From: JAJDYQ01 sp963662865
GTDB lineage: Bacteria; Pseudomonadota; Gammaproteobacteria; JAJDYQ01
Assembly (NCBI GenBank): GCA_963662865.1
Contig: OY759969.1
Coordinates: 1,116,001-1,180,000 of the forward strand
Reading direction: 5' to 3'
Length of the DNA stretch: 64,000 nt
Shown here: positions 44,174 through 52,847 of the stretch, piece after piece
How the letters are laid out: every line of letters starts with the position of its first letter
Numbering within the stretch: position 1 is the stretch's first letter
Translations under genes and position numbers: made by a program
Notes under the pieces: model-generated
Database searches by the model: none
The model's input: the letters and a program-made list of their open reading frames with translations, nothing else
Told to the model about the DNA's origin: nothing

Positions 44174-46090
44174 ATGGCAGGCTCTCAGAATAGCAATCTG
44201 ACTGATATTCAAACCGACTGGAACAATATGGCTCTACTCCATTATGACATCGCTGGCTCACAAATAGATGGTGCCCGGGACTATCAGGAAGATGCCTTTC
44301 TGATTACCCATCTTAGCAGCGCTGAAGATGACCAGCAGGCGCTGGCTATTGTTGCCGACGGAATGGGCGGACATGCTGCGGGCAATGTGGCCAGCAACAT
44401 GGCGGTTCAGGCTTTCAACAAACACATCTCATCCAACTATCCTGTCAACGACGCGACTCTGATACCCGACATACTTCGCACCAGCATTACCAAGGCTAAC
44501 GATGCGATTAAAGAAACAGTTAATGAGACAGAAGCCCTTTCTGGCATGGGCTGCACCATAGTGGGTGCTCTGCTGGCGGATGACAAGCTCTGGTGGGCCA
44601 GTGTAGGGGACAGCCACCTCTACCTGATTCGGGAAAAGGAAATTACTAAATTAAATGCCGACCATAGCTATGGCGGGTTCCTGGATCGTATGGCCGCCAA
44701 AGGCAAACATATTGAGGCCGACCCCTCCCTGTCCCGGAATATGCTAATGAGCGCCTTGACCGGCGGAGAAATCGCGGAAATTGACGTATCAACCACACCG
44801 TTTGGGTTACAACCCAATGATTATCTGATTATCGCCAGCGATGGCCTGGACACCCTGGTCGGAGATGAAATCATTAAACAGTGCGGATGGTCACCTGATT
44901 CCAAGGAAACAGCAGCAGCGCTGCTGAAGGCAGTTGAAGATGTGCAGCGTCCACGCCAGGACAACGCCACGGTCATCAGTGTTAAAACGGGCCTTGTTGA
45001 GTCCAGCGACCCGTCCGTTCCGGGCGGCGCTGCCAGTGACACTTATTTCACTGTTGACGATGATTATAGTGATTCATCATCTGGCGCTGGTTTTGGGAAA
45101 ATAGCCGCCGCTATTGCCGTACTGGCTATAGGAGGCGTTGTGGCTGCTGACTTCTTCATGAAGCTTGGGATAATCTTTCCCAAGCCGGTAGTTGTTGCTG
45201 AGGTGGAAAAAATAATTGATCGCCCCGCTGAGACAGTAGCAGAACCCGATGATAGTGAAGACACGGCAACTACTGAACCTCAATTATCCGCTACCGGACC
45301 TGACATATCTGCCGAACCCAAAGCAGTCGCAAAACCCAGGAAAAAAAGACCTCATTTTGTCGTACCATTTAATGACGCCCTGAGAAATGGTTCTACAGGA
45401 CCTATCATGGTGACCATTCCTGGAGGTGAATTTATGATGGGTGCGGGTTCACTTTCAGTAAATCTCGACGAAAGACCCCAACATAAAGTCAAGATTAAAG
45501 AATTCGCAATCAGTCAATACGAAATTACCTACTCCGAATACGAGCGCTTCACCAAGGCCACTGGTAAGCGTCCACCAGAGCGTGTCGGTGTCAATCCCCG
45601 CACCCAGCCCGTAGTCGAAATCAGTTGGCAGGACGCCCAGGACTATATTTCCTGGTTAAGCCGACAAACCAGCCATAAATATAGTCTTCCCACTGAAGCC
45701 CAATGGGAATACGCGGCCCGTGCGGGTACCACTACACTCTATTGGTGGGGACGAGACGCCGGCGACAATAATGCGCATTGCATTGGCTGCGGTAGCCCTG
45801 CCAGCCTGCGTCAGGCCACGCCAATCGGCAGCTTTGATCCGAATCCATGGGGCCTCTATGATACATCCGGAAATGTTGCAGAATGGACCGAGGATTGCTA
45901 CAATCGGCATTATAACGGTGCACCAACCGACGGCTCAGCCTGGTATGATGGCGACTGCTCCAAACGGGTTGCACGTGGCGGTTCATTCAGTAATGCCAGT
46001 AGCGGCGTAACGAATACCCGCCGTGAAAAATACAATGCAGGCACGAAGCTGACACATATTGGCTTCCGCATCGTGCGGGAAAATAATTAA
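44174..46090 (+). CDS. PP2C protein phosphatase fused through a membrane helix to an FGE/SUMF1-like domain
   Basis: A 638-residue protein of two parts. Residues ~25-272 are a PP2C-type Ser/Thr phosphatase: GARDYQEDAF (~33-42), VADGMGGHAAG (60-70), SVGDSHLYLI (143-152), ASDGLD (221-226) and QDNATVISV (262-270) supply the metal-binding aspartates. A hydrophobic segment at ~309-329 (AAAIAVLAIGGVVAADFF) looks like a single membrane span, followed by an acidic/Pro linker. Residues ~411-636 are a formylglycine-generating-enzyme-like domain: TIPGGEFMMG, ERPQHKVKIKEFAIS, SLPTEAQWEYAARAGT, GNVAEWTEDC and HIGFRIVREN. The phosphatase should face the cytoplasm and the FGE-like domain the periplasm. Whether the latter is catalytic or a binding module is open. 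It is convergent, with overlapping stops, with a three-gene ExbB-like set. Confidence 0.88.
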   Translation: MAGSQNSNLTDIQTDWNNMALLHYDIAGSQIDGARDYQEDAFLITHLSSAEDDQQALAIVADGMGGHAAGNVASNMAVQAFNKHISSNYPVNDATLIPDILRTSITKANDAIKETVNETEALSGMGCTIVGALLADDKLWWASVGDSHLYLIREKEITKLNADHSYGGFLDRMAAKGKHIEADPSLSRNMLMSALTGGEIAEIDVSTTPFGLQPNDYLIIASDGLDTLVGDEIIKQCGWSPDSKETAAALLKAVEDVQRPRQDNATVISVKTGLVESSDPSVPGGAASDTYFTVDDDYSDSSSGAGFGKIAAAIAVLAIGGVVAADFFMKLGIIFPKPVVVAEVEKIIDRPAETVAEPDDSEDTATTEPQLSATGPDISAEPKAVAKPRKKRPHFVVPFNDALRNGSTGPIMVTIPGGEFMMGAGSLSVNLDERPQHKVKIKEFAISQYEITYSEYERFTKATGKRPPERVGVNPRTQPVVEISWQDAQDYISWLSRQTSHKYSLPTEAQWEYAARAGTTTLYWWGRDAGDNNAHCIGCGSPASLRQATPIGSFDPNPWGLYDTSGNVAEWTEDCYNRHYNGAPTDGSAWYDGDCSKRVARGGSFSNASSGVTNTRREKYNAGTKLTHIGFRIVRENN

Positions 46091-46569
46091 TCCTTTGGCG
46101 GCGGTCGGTTTACCGGCATAGGCTGAAACTGAATATGGCTTGAAGGTGTCCCTTCCACGTTATCCCCCTCCTGCCGTTTCATGAGCTTACCCTTCTGGAC
46201 TTCTCCGCTGCTTGTCGCTTCAACAATATCTTCATGCAACTGCTCGGCATAAGGCAGTTTATAAGCCCTGGGGGTACGATCAGCATCCCGGGTCAAGTCA
46301 ATCACCCACATATAAATAGCACCTTCTGTACCTTTGTGTTTATTCGGCTGCATAATATGCCCTGAAACAAGCTGAAACTCCTCCGGCAATGGCTCATCTA
46401 TTGGCCAACCCTCAAGCTGAGGCAAGGTATGCCAGACCACCGCATAGAACACGCTACAGATCAATATAACCCCCGTTTTTGTATACCAGCGATACGGTAC
46501 CTTCAAACTCAGCAGCAGCAAAAAGAGAACGAGCGCAACATAGGCTATGGTTAAAACCAAAACCGTCAC
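46087..46569 (-). CDS. Small membrane protein, third gene of the ExbB-like set
   Basis: A 160-residue protein that I do not recognise. It has two hydrophobic segments at the N-terminus (VLVLTIAYVALVLFLLLLSL and TGVILICSVFYAVVWHTL), then a polar region with LPEEFQLVSGHIMQPNKH, AIYMWVIDLTRDADRTPRAY and a Pro-rich tail. Its start overlaps the stop of the preceding gene by four bases (ATGA), so the two are translationally coupled. Its stop overlaps that of the PP2C-FGE gene on the other strand. The region after the helices probably lies in the periplasm or cytoplasm as one small domain. Confidence 0.7.
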   Translation of the reverse strand: MTVLVLTIAYVALVLFLLLLSLKVPYRWYTKTGVILICSVFYAVVWHTLPQLEGWPIDEPLPEEFQLVSGHIMQPNKHKGTEGAIYMWVIDLTRDADRTPRAYKLPYAEQLHEDIVEATSSGEVQKGKLMKRQEGDNVEGTPSSHIQFQPMPVNRPPPKD

Positions 46570-47171
46570 GATGGCTCCAGTGCATACGGCGTCAGCCGCT
46601 TCGGCAAGCGATTCAGATCCATCAATTCACCCTTCCCATTCAGCTTAAAGCGCACAAAGGTATGTTCCATATCCTGCCTGTCCATGATGATTTTATCGAA
46701 AAATATTGTTTTTAATGTTGGGTTTACCTTATCAATTGTCAGTGAGACCTCGATTGGTTTTTGGCTTCTGGCCTCGTAAAAATAGGCATTCACGATATAT
46801 TCACCGCTGATAATTCCACGAATTGTAACCACCTCCTGATTGATATGATGAACCACCTCCTGCCCGTCAACTATGATCGTATCATTGATTTCACCACGAT
46901 CATCCCGGTCCAGGTGTAACCAGCCTGCGTCTTTTTGCAGATAAGACACTACCTCACCGTGCGGGTCCTCCACCCAGACATCAATGTCATCCGCCACGTC
47001 TTCCGGCCAGGCTAAGGTAATGATGTATTCTGCCTTAAGGTTGGCCGAACCAAGCCTGGCCAGTGGATTCACAAACATGATGGCCACCATAAACAACATA
47101 GTGAAACCCAAGAGCGCATTGAACAGCAGGTCAGTAAAGGGGTCGGTAAAATAACCTCGCCTGCGGTTCAT
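46566..47171 (-). CDS. TolR/MotB-like anchored protein with DUF2135-like domain
   Basis: A 201-residue protein. The N-terminus DPFTDLLFNALLGFTMLF has the single helix and the early Asp expected for the TolR/ExbD/MotB type of proton-channel partner. The rest is not an OmpA peptidoglycan-binding domain. It is a beta-rich domain with YIITLAWPEDVADDIDVWVEDPHGEVVSY and EVVTIRGIISGEYIVNAYFYE, which resembles DUF2135 (tW....DvDL.v.dP.G....PGeY.v). It begins three bases after the ExbB-like gene and overlaps the next gene. Role unknown; the context predicts a two-component ion-driven complex. Confidence 0.75.
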   Translation of the reverse strand: MNRRRGYFTDPFTDLLFNALLGFTMLFMVAIMFVNPLARLGSANLKAEYIITLAWPEDVADDIDVWVEDPHGEVVSYLQKDAGWLHLDRDDRGEINDTIIVDGQEVVHHINQEVVTIRGIISGEYIVNAYFYEARSQKPIEVSLTIDKVNPTLKTIFFDKIIMDRQDMEHTFVRFKLNGKGELMDLNRLPKRLTPYALEPS

Positions 47172-47174
47172 GGT

Positions 47175-47900
47175 TTATTTGCCGAGGTAAGTCTCGATGG
47201 TATCACTGATCAGGCCCATCAGATGTCTGGCGCCACGATCCAGAAAATGATACTGCAATCCCAGTAACATGCCGGCTAACAAACCGGAAAGCGTCGTGAA
47301 CAGCGCGATACGCATACCGACACTCATATCAATCAACATATTTTGAATGGTCGTAATGTCTGCATTATCGATCACGGTAACGGAACCAAGCATGATGATA
47401 AAACCGATCACCGTGCCCAGAAGACCCAGTTTGATCATGATATCGGCAATAAACCATCCAAAGTCATGATTGGACGAGACATCTTTTTCCATACTCTCCA
47501 GCATCAAGCGACTACCCCCGGTCTGGTTACTGCGCCTCTGACGCATCAGTTGCTTATAAAGCTGTTCATGTAACAAACAGGAAGGTAACTGCTGACCAGA
47601 ACTAAACACCTTGCCATTGTCTTTGAGCTCCATATCACCACAGCTATCCCGCAGCACGATGACTATGTTCTGCGCTCTGTCAATTTCCCTCGATAAGAAA
47701 GCCACACGAAAGCCGGCAGCGACGGTGGTGATTATAAAAATGGCGGCGATAATAGAAGAGATGTAGCTCTTATCATACTCCAGCAAAGTCGCAATCATGC
47801 CCAGGTCCCAGGCCAGATAAAAACCAAACAATACGGCCAGAGCAATGATCAGCCATTGCAGAAAAAACTGGTGTGAATGACGAAGCATGATAAGAATCAT
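47175..47900 (-). CDS. MotA/TolQ/ExbB-family proton channel protein
   Basis: About 241 residues if translated from the ATG at 47900; a second ATG lies at 47888 and neither has a well-spaced ribosome site. Two N-terminal membrane helices (QWLIIALAVLFGFYLAW, SIIAAIFIITTVAAGF), a cytoplasmic middle with DRAQNIVIVLRDS, then two further helices (LGLLGTVIGFIIMLGSV, MRIALFTTLSGLLAGMLLGL) give the four-helix MotA/TolQ/ExbB pattern, including the LGTVIGF and ALFTT-GL motifs. Such proteins conduct protons with a TolR/MotB partner, here the next gene. Sequence further upstream is an IS5 relic, so the native promoter may have been displaced. Confidence 0.82.
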   Translation of the reverse strand: MILIMLRHSHQFFLQWLIIALAVLFGFYLAWDLGMIATLLEYDKSYISSIIAAIFIITTVAAGFRVAFLSREIDRAQNIVIVLRDSCGDMELKDNGKVFSSGQQLPSCLLHEQLYKQLMRQRRSNQTGGSRLMLESMEKDVSSNHDFGWFIADIMIKLGLLGTVIGFIIMLGSVTVIDNADITTIQNMLIDMSVGMRIALFTTLSGLLAGMLLGLQYHFLDRGARHLMGLISDTIETYLGK

Positions 47901-47937
47901 ACCTTTGATCGATTCGATCTCATAGTCCCAAACCGGC

Positions 47938-48351
47938 CTGTTTGATGTTACCGACCGCCAAGAGCAATTAATGCACAAGGGCGACCCTCTGGAACGCTTC
48001 AACGAAGTCATCGGTCGGAACAATTTTCGCTCTCGGCTAAAGCAAGCCCGCCCCAAGCCAAGGTATAAAGGCGACCCTCCCGTATGATGGAGTTGTTCTT
48101 TTCAAGATGCTCGCATTGGCCAGTCTGTAGGATCCGGACGAGCATGGAGTATCAGGTCAAGAACCGCCTGTTGTTCATGCGATTTGCTGGGCCCGAGCCT
48201 TCAGGATCAAATGCCGGATGCGACGACCATCTGGCTGTTCCAGGAAGAGTCAGATAAGAACAAGAGACGGCTTGACAAGCTGTTCCAGCGTTTCGGGCAC
48301 CATCTTCGCACGGCAGATTACGAGGCCCGAGACCGTCTGATCATTTGCTAC
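47938..48351 (+). pseudogene. IS5-family transposase relic (N-terminal part)
   Basis: On the plus strand, LFDVTDRQEQLMHKGDPLE and ERFNEVIGRNNFR match the N-terminal segment of IS5 transposases, followed after frameshifts by GVVLFKMLAL-like text and GPSLQDQMPDATTIWLFQE. The DDE core is missing: reading stops where the rhodanese gene ends on the other strand. The relic thus lies between the ExbB-like gene and the broken ArsR-rhodanese gene, and the latter's 3' end abuts it. Confidence 0.8.
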
Positions 48352-48985
48352 TCAGGTCGTGCCTTCAATCGGAAACCCTTTGACTTTCCATTCAGGGAAT
48401 CCACCCTCCAGGCGATATACCACAAAACCTTTCTCGCGTAGTTTTTCCACTGCATCAAAGACCAAAATACAATGCGGGCCACGGCAATAAGCCACAATTT
48501 CATGGTCAGAATTCAGTTCATTGAGATGTTTTTCAAGTTCTGCAAACGGGATATTGATTGCACCAGGCAAATGGCCAGACGCATACTCTTCAGCGGGGCG
48601 GACATCCAGCACAATGACCAAACCATCCTGTGCCCGCCGGAGCAGTTCCTTTGCAGGTACCGGTTCCAGATTATCTTTCACCGTCAGGTAGCTGTTAATC
48701 AGTCGGCTTACATCGGCAAGGTGACGCTCAGCGACTTTTCTCAGAGAATCAAGAAGAGCGACCACATCTTCGCCGGAGAGCTGATAATAGACTTTCTGCC
48801 TCTGTTTGCGCGAGCTGACCCGACTGTCTCAGCTGCTGTAAATGCTGAGAGGTATTCGCCACTGTTAAACCAGCGACCTCTGCCAACGCCTCTACACTGT
48901 GTTCTCTTTGCGCCAGTAATTCCAATCGATTACCGTTACTTAACGCCTTTACGACCCTGGCAAATTGATTAAACAGTTTGAAGTA
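48352..48985 (-). pseudogene. Frameshifted ArsR-type regulator with rhodanese domain
   Basis: The minus strand first encodes an ArsR winged helix (FNQFARVVKALSNGNRLELL, VEALAEVAGLTVANTSQHLQ). Near 48815 the frame breaks: RKQRQKVYYQLSGEDVVALL continues one base off. The rhodanese half follows with LLRRAQDGLVIVLDVRPAEEY, HLPGAINIPF and the active-site loop VAYCRGPHC, and ends at 48352. The N-terminal part has no start codon after an in-frame stop and appears to miss about three residues before AQREHS. The downstream rhodanese part alone keeps a 137-codon frame. Intact members sense and handle sulfur species. A sequencing error could explain the shift but not the missing start. Confidence 0.75.
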
Positions 48986-48997
48986 CTGCTCAATGCT

Positions 48998-49246
48998 ATG
49001 TCCCTATTTAATCATGGCAATATTGACATTCCAGCACCGATAACAAACTCCAACTTTGGATTCAATTTACCCTGGTGGGACCGTTTGTTCGGCACCTATG
49101 TCGCACAATCAACAGAAGGACATATCGCAATGGAAATTGGCCTGAAAACGTTTCGCGACCTCAAACAAGTTGAAACCATACAAGGGATGCTGATGTTGCC
49201 TTTCGCACAAGTGCTTGAGAGATATGCGATTAACCACCGATGGTAA
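48998..49246 (+). pseudogene. Sterol desaturase/fatty acid hydroxylase relic with internal deletion
   Basis: The C-terminal signature of this integral-membrane di-iron family is visible: SLFNHGNIDIP, TNSNFGFNLPWWDRLFGTY and GHIAMEIGL..FRDL. In intact members the MHRVHHS histidine cluster stands between the first two; here it is absent and the pieces are joined directly. The N-terminal membrane part is also gone. Without the iron ligands it cannot be catalytic. It sits head to head with the broken ArsR-rhodanese gene and 176 bp downstream of the RND transporter stop, which is convergent. Confidence 0.75.
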
Positions 49247-49348
49247 CCATGTTACATCATGGTAATTTGTCAAAAAGTACCAGAAATCACACGGCAAAAT
49301 AAAAATGACAGAAAATTGTCCAGCTATTTCAACAGCCTGCTAAATCTT

Positions 49349-49400
49349 AAAGAAGCTTAAGAAGAGTTCCATTCTGGACTTGTTAGTGCATGGAAAACAA
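49349..49400 (-). repeat. 52-bp repeat, copy B
   Basis: The inverted partner of 41813-41864. It lies just past the end of the RND operon. Both copies are intergenic and sit at the edges of the segment that holds the IS relics and degraded genes. Confidence 0.75.
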
Positions 49401-49422
49401 TGGAGCTCTGTTAACCATACAA

Positions 49423-51825
49423 TCAAGGCTTCCCTGATATGTAAGCCTCATTAACATCTTTCGGATTACCTGAGCTTTCATCATAGTCAGGCAGCAACCA
49501 TGCCGCCAATGCAGGCAACAATGTTACAGCAGCCAGCATGTTTACCAAAAACATAAAGAGCAGCATAATTCCCATATCGGCCTGAAATTTTAAGTCTGAA
49601 AGCATCCAGGTCAGCATACTTATCGCCAGCGTCATTGCAGTAAAGACCACTCTGCTTCCCATCATCTCCAAGGTTGTACTGAATGCTTTTTGAAAATTTA
49701 ACCCTTGTTTTATAAGTGACTGAAGACAACTGAATATATAAATCCCATAATCAACACCGATTCCTACACCGAGCGCGACTACAGGAAGTGTATTGACTTT
49801 CAATCCGATTTCCAACCAAGTCATCACGGCATACGACATCAGACTAACGACACCGAGAGGAATAACAACACACAGCGCTCCTTTTATTGAACGAAAGGCA
49901 ATTAAGCACAAAATAAAAATAGCGCTGAATACATATATCAGAATTGGAAACTGAGCCTCTTCTATCACCTCATTGGTGGCCGCCATAACGCCAACATTAT
50001 GACCGGCCAGCAAATAGTTGACTTTATCTCCAGCATAATAATCTCTGTATCGCTTCACTTCATTGATGACACGAGAAATGGTTTCGGCTTTATGGTCTTT
50101 CATGAATATCAGTACAGGCATAGCACTACAATCCTTGTTCAACAATCCTGTCCTGGTTGGTATGTAAGCTGTTGACTGCACCAGCATGTGATAATTGCGA
50201 GGTAATTCATGCCATTTTAACGAGCCTTCATTCCAAATGATGTTCAGATTTTTGGCAATACCCGGTAACGAAATAACCGACTGGACACCTTTAACGTTTT
50301 CCATCATCCAAGCAAACCGATCAATATCCTGCATAACGTCAAAATCAACGCACCCATCTTTTTTTGTTTCCACAATAACCGAAAGAATATCAGTACCAAT
50401 TGAGAATCTCTCAGCTATGATGCGAGTATCAAGATTGTAAACTGAATTCTCTCGGAATTCAGGAACACCTTGACGCAAATCACCAATCGCAATATCCGAG
50501 CCCTTCCAATATCCCAGTAAGGCGAATATGAAACCGGCCACGATTATGATAACCGCAGGCTTTTTATGCGATACAATCGCTAACCTGTTCCAATAAGGTT
50601 CAAGCAACTGCACACGCCTGATAAGTCTCTTCCGATACTCTTCGGAAAATGTGACGTAAGACAAAAGTACAGGTATCAGTATCAGGTTGGTTAATATTAT
50701 GATGGCAACCCCCGTACTGGCAATGACGGCCATCTCTTGTATGATTTTAATTTCAATAAAAGAAATCGTTAGAAAGCCCGTCGTATCACTAAGCAGAGCG
50801 ACACTACCAGGCAATAATAATCTCCGAAACCCGGCCCTTGACGCTCCAATACTGGTTTTACCTGCATATATCTCAGCCATGATCGCACCAACCATCTGCA
50901 CAGCATGACTAACACCAATTGCAAAAACCAGAAAAGGCACCAGAATTGACATCGGATCAATGCCATAACCGAAAAATGGCAGCAATCCCATCAACCAGAC
51001 TACAGCCATTAGAGAACACATCAGTATTATCACAGTCAAAATTATTGACTTCATATAAACATAAACAAGGACAGTCACGAGCACAAAAGCGATAATAAAA
51101 AAGAACTTAACATCAGCAGCGCCTTGATGAAGGTCGCCGATTATCTTTGCAAACCCGATAATATGAACTCCTATATCAGTATCACCGGATGCCAAACCCA
51201 TCCGACCATCGCTACCTGAAAAGCGCTGACGTATTCGTTCTTCCAGAAGTTCTGATACTTTGATGTAATCGACTTTTTTACCTGTGCCGGGATCAAATTC
51301 CAAAAATGAAGCGCTAATTATTGCTGCGGTAAAATCATTCGCCACCAAACGTCCGACGATATCCGATTTGAGAATATTATTTCTGACTTCCTCAAGGCCC
51401 TCCATCGTCGGCTTGAAGTCAGCGGGTACGACATTACCTCCCGAAATCCCATCTTCCACTACTTCAGTAAATCGAACATCCGGTGTGAATAATGAACTGA
51501 TTCGAGAACGATCAACACCTGGAATAAAAAATATCTCATCCGTAGCCTCTTTCAGAGCAGTAAAAAATTGTGGAGTAAATATATCTCCTTTCTCAACCGT
51601 AAGCGCAATAATAATACGGTTAGCTCCTCCGAACTCATCACGATATTTAAGGAAAGACTTTATGTATTCATGCTTCAGGGGTAACAACTTTGAAAAGCTG
51701 GCATCAACTCGTAGCTGGAACATGGACGACAGCATAAATACCGTCACTATTACAAAAAAAACTACGACCAAACGGCGGTAATCAAAAATCAAATTCTCGA
51801 CTGTATTCGTTATTCCATTAGTCAT
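49423..51825 (-). CDS. RND/MMPL-superfamily transporter
   Basis: An 800-residue inner-membrane protein with the duplicated RND layout: one helix near residue 20, a large periplasmic loop (~50-230), five helices (~240-400), a second single helix near 420, a second loop (~440-630) and five final helices. Motifs include GVSHAVQMVGAIM in the first half and GVGIGVDYGIYIFS in the second, the latter with the membrane Asp used for proton coupling. It is of the single-subunit MMPL/HpnN-like type that exports lipids or hydrophobic molecules, rather than a tripartite multidrug pump; no membrane fusion protein is adjacent. Its start overlaps the stop of the YCF48 gene (ATGA). Confidence 0.9.
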   Translation of the reverse strand: MTNGITNTVENLIFDYRRLVVVFFVIVTVFMLSSMFQLRVDASFSKLLPLKHEYIKSFLKYRDEFGGANRIIIALTVEKGDIFTPQFFTALKEATDEIFFIPGVDRSRISSLFTPDVRFTEVVEDGISGGNVVPADFKPTMEGLEEVRNNILKSDIVGRLVANDFTAAIISASFLEFDPGTGKKVDYIKVSELLEERIRQRFSGSDGRMGLASGDTDIGVHIIGFAKIIGDLHQGAADVKFFFIIAFVLVTVLVYVYMKSIILTVIILMCSLMAVVWLMGLLPFFGYGIDPMSILVPFLVFAIGVSHAVQMVGAIMAEIYAGKTSIGASRAGFRRLLLPGSVALLSDTTGFLTISFIEIKIIQEMAVIASTGVAIIILTNLILIPVLLSYVTFSEEYRKRLIRRVQLLEPYWNRLAIVSHKKPAVIIIVAGFIFALLGYWKGSDIAIGDLRQGVPEFRENSVYNLDTRIIAERFSIGTDILSVIVETKKDGCVDFDVMQDIDRFAWMMENVKGVQSVISLPGIAKNLNIIWNEGSLKWHELPRNYHMLVQSTAYIPTRTGLLNKDCSAMPVLIFMKDHKAETISRVINEVKRYRDYYAGDKVNYLLAGHNVGVMAATNEVIEEAQFPILIYVFSAIFILCLIAFRSIKGALCVVIPLGVVSLMSYAVMTWLEIGLKVNTLPVVALGVGIGVDYGIYIFSCLQSLIKQGLNFQKAFSTTLEMMGSRVVFTAMTLAISMLTWMLSDLKFQADMGIMLLFMFLVNMLAAVTLLPALAAWLLPDYDESSGNPKDVNEAYISGKP

Positions 51826-52841
51826 TTGGAAGCGCAGCCTTCCAGCTCAGTCGGAGAAAAAACTTGACATAAATCCAGATCATTGACCCCGTCCTCGCCA
51901 GCAAGAATCACATAATTACCTTCATATTCGTATGCGTCTGCAATATCATTTCGCCTCTTTAATTGATAAAGATAACTCTGTTGATAACTTTTATCGACAA
52001 TAACAATGTTTCCAGCATGACCTACCGCCATTAGCTGCCCATTCCTAAGACGTATCAGACTATTGAGTGGGGTTTCCACGTTTGTTGGTATGCGTGACCA
52101 GCTTTCACCTTTATCTTGAGAGTAATAAAGCCGCCCTCTTAAGCCGGTAATAGCCACTTGGCCATCTCCCCATGCCAACACATCAAACAAAGAACCTTCA
52201 TATGGGGAGGGTAACGTATCCCAGGTCAATCCCTTATCTTTCGAGCGATAGATCTGACCAGCCTCACCAACGATATAAAGCATGCCGTGCAGATAACCGC
52301 TGATTGCGTTCAAGTGAAAATCGTGATCTTCATTAACAATGTCTTCTGTCCAATTGTTCCCATCATCATTCGATACCAGATAATAACCATAGGCACCGAC
52401 CGCAATACTCTTTTGAGAACTCACAAACACGATATCAAGTAAGGGCCTTTCCTGGTCTTTGTCACCATGTACTATGGGCCAGGTACTCCCACCATCACTC
52501 GTGCACACGATAACGCCATCATGCCCGACAGCGCATCCTGTTGATGAGTCAAGCATTCGTATTGCTGTCAACAGTATAGAGGTTTGCACCTCGGATTGGC
52601 TCCATGTGCCCGGGCTGCTACGCTTAAGGATATGACCACGAGACCCTGCAACCCAGGCGGTATCACCGATCCCATCAAGTGATATCAACAACGAGCGACT
52701 CGCTAAAGGCGCTTGCCAGGAATAATCAATTTTTTCGGCGATAGAAATCTCAGCCCATAGACAAGGGCTTCGAAGAAGGACGAATAAAATAAAATAGGCC
52801 GCACAAAGCGGCCTCAAGATAAAAAAATTATGCCGAACCAT
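51822..52841 (-). CDS. YCF48/BNR-type beta-propeller protein, exported
   Basis: A 339-residue protein with an N-terminal signal peptide (FILFVLLRSPCLWA) and repeated propeller blades with the motif S.D.G..W: TSDGGSTW, SNDDGNNWTED, SKDKGLTWDTL and SQDKGESWSRI, each preceded by a .AVG..G.I-like strand. This is the pattern of YCF48/Hcf136-related photosystem-assembly homologues in non-photosynthetic bacteria, a periplasmic or outer-membrane-linked scaffold. It is translationally coupled to the RND gene and starts six bases after DUF1329. Its role is probably to help assemble the transport complex (inference). Confidence 0.85.
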   Translation of the reverse strand: MVRHNFFILRPLCAAYFILFVLLRSPCLWAEISIAEKIDYSWQAPLASRSLLISLDGIGDTAWVAGSRGHILKRSSPGTWSQSEVQTSILLTAIRMLDSSTGCAVGHDGVIVCTSDGGSTWPIVHGDKDQERPLLDIVFVSSQKSIAVGAYGYYLVSNDDGNNWTEDIVNEDHDFHLNAISGYLHGMLYIVGEAGQIYRSKDKGLTWDTLPSPYEGSLFDVLAWGDGQVAITGLRGRLYYSQDKGESWSRIPTNVETPLNSLIRLRNGQLMAVGHAGNIVIVDKSYQQSYLYQLKRRNDIADAYEYEGNYVILAGEDGVNDLDLCQVFSPTELEGCASK

Positions 52842-52847
52842 CGCTCA

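Noticed and set aside
47901..48056. N-terminal extension of the ExbB-like protein by about 52 residues
   Set aside because: The extension is the antisense of the IS5 transposase relic, and the hydrophobic N-terminus expected for the family begins only at the ATGs at 47900/47888.
48184..48441. Separate 85-codon gene on the plus strand
   Set aside because: Its first part is the IS5 relic in one frame and its end is simply antisense to the rhodanese domain.
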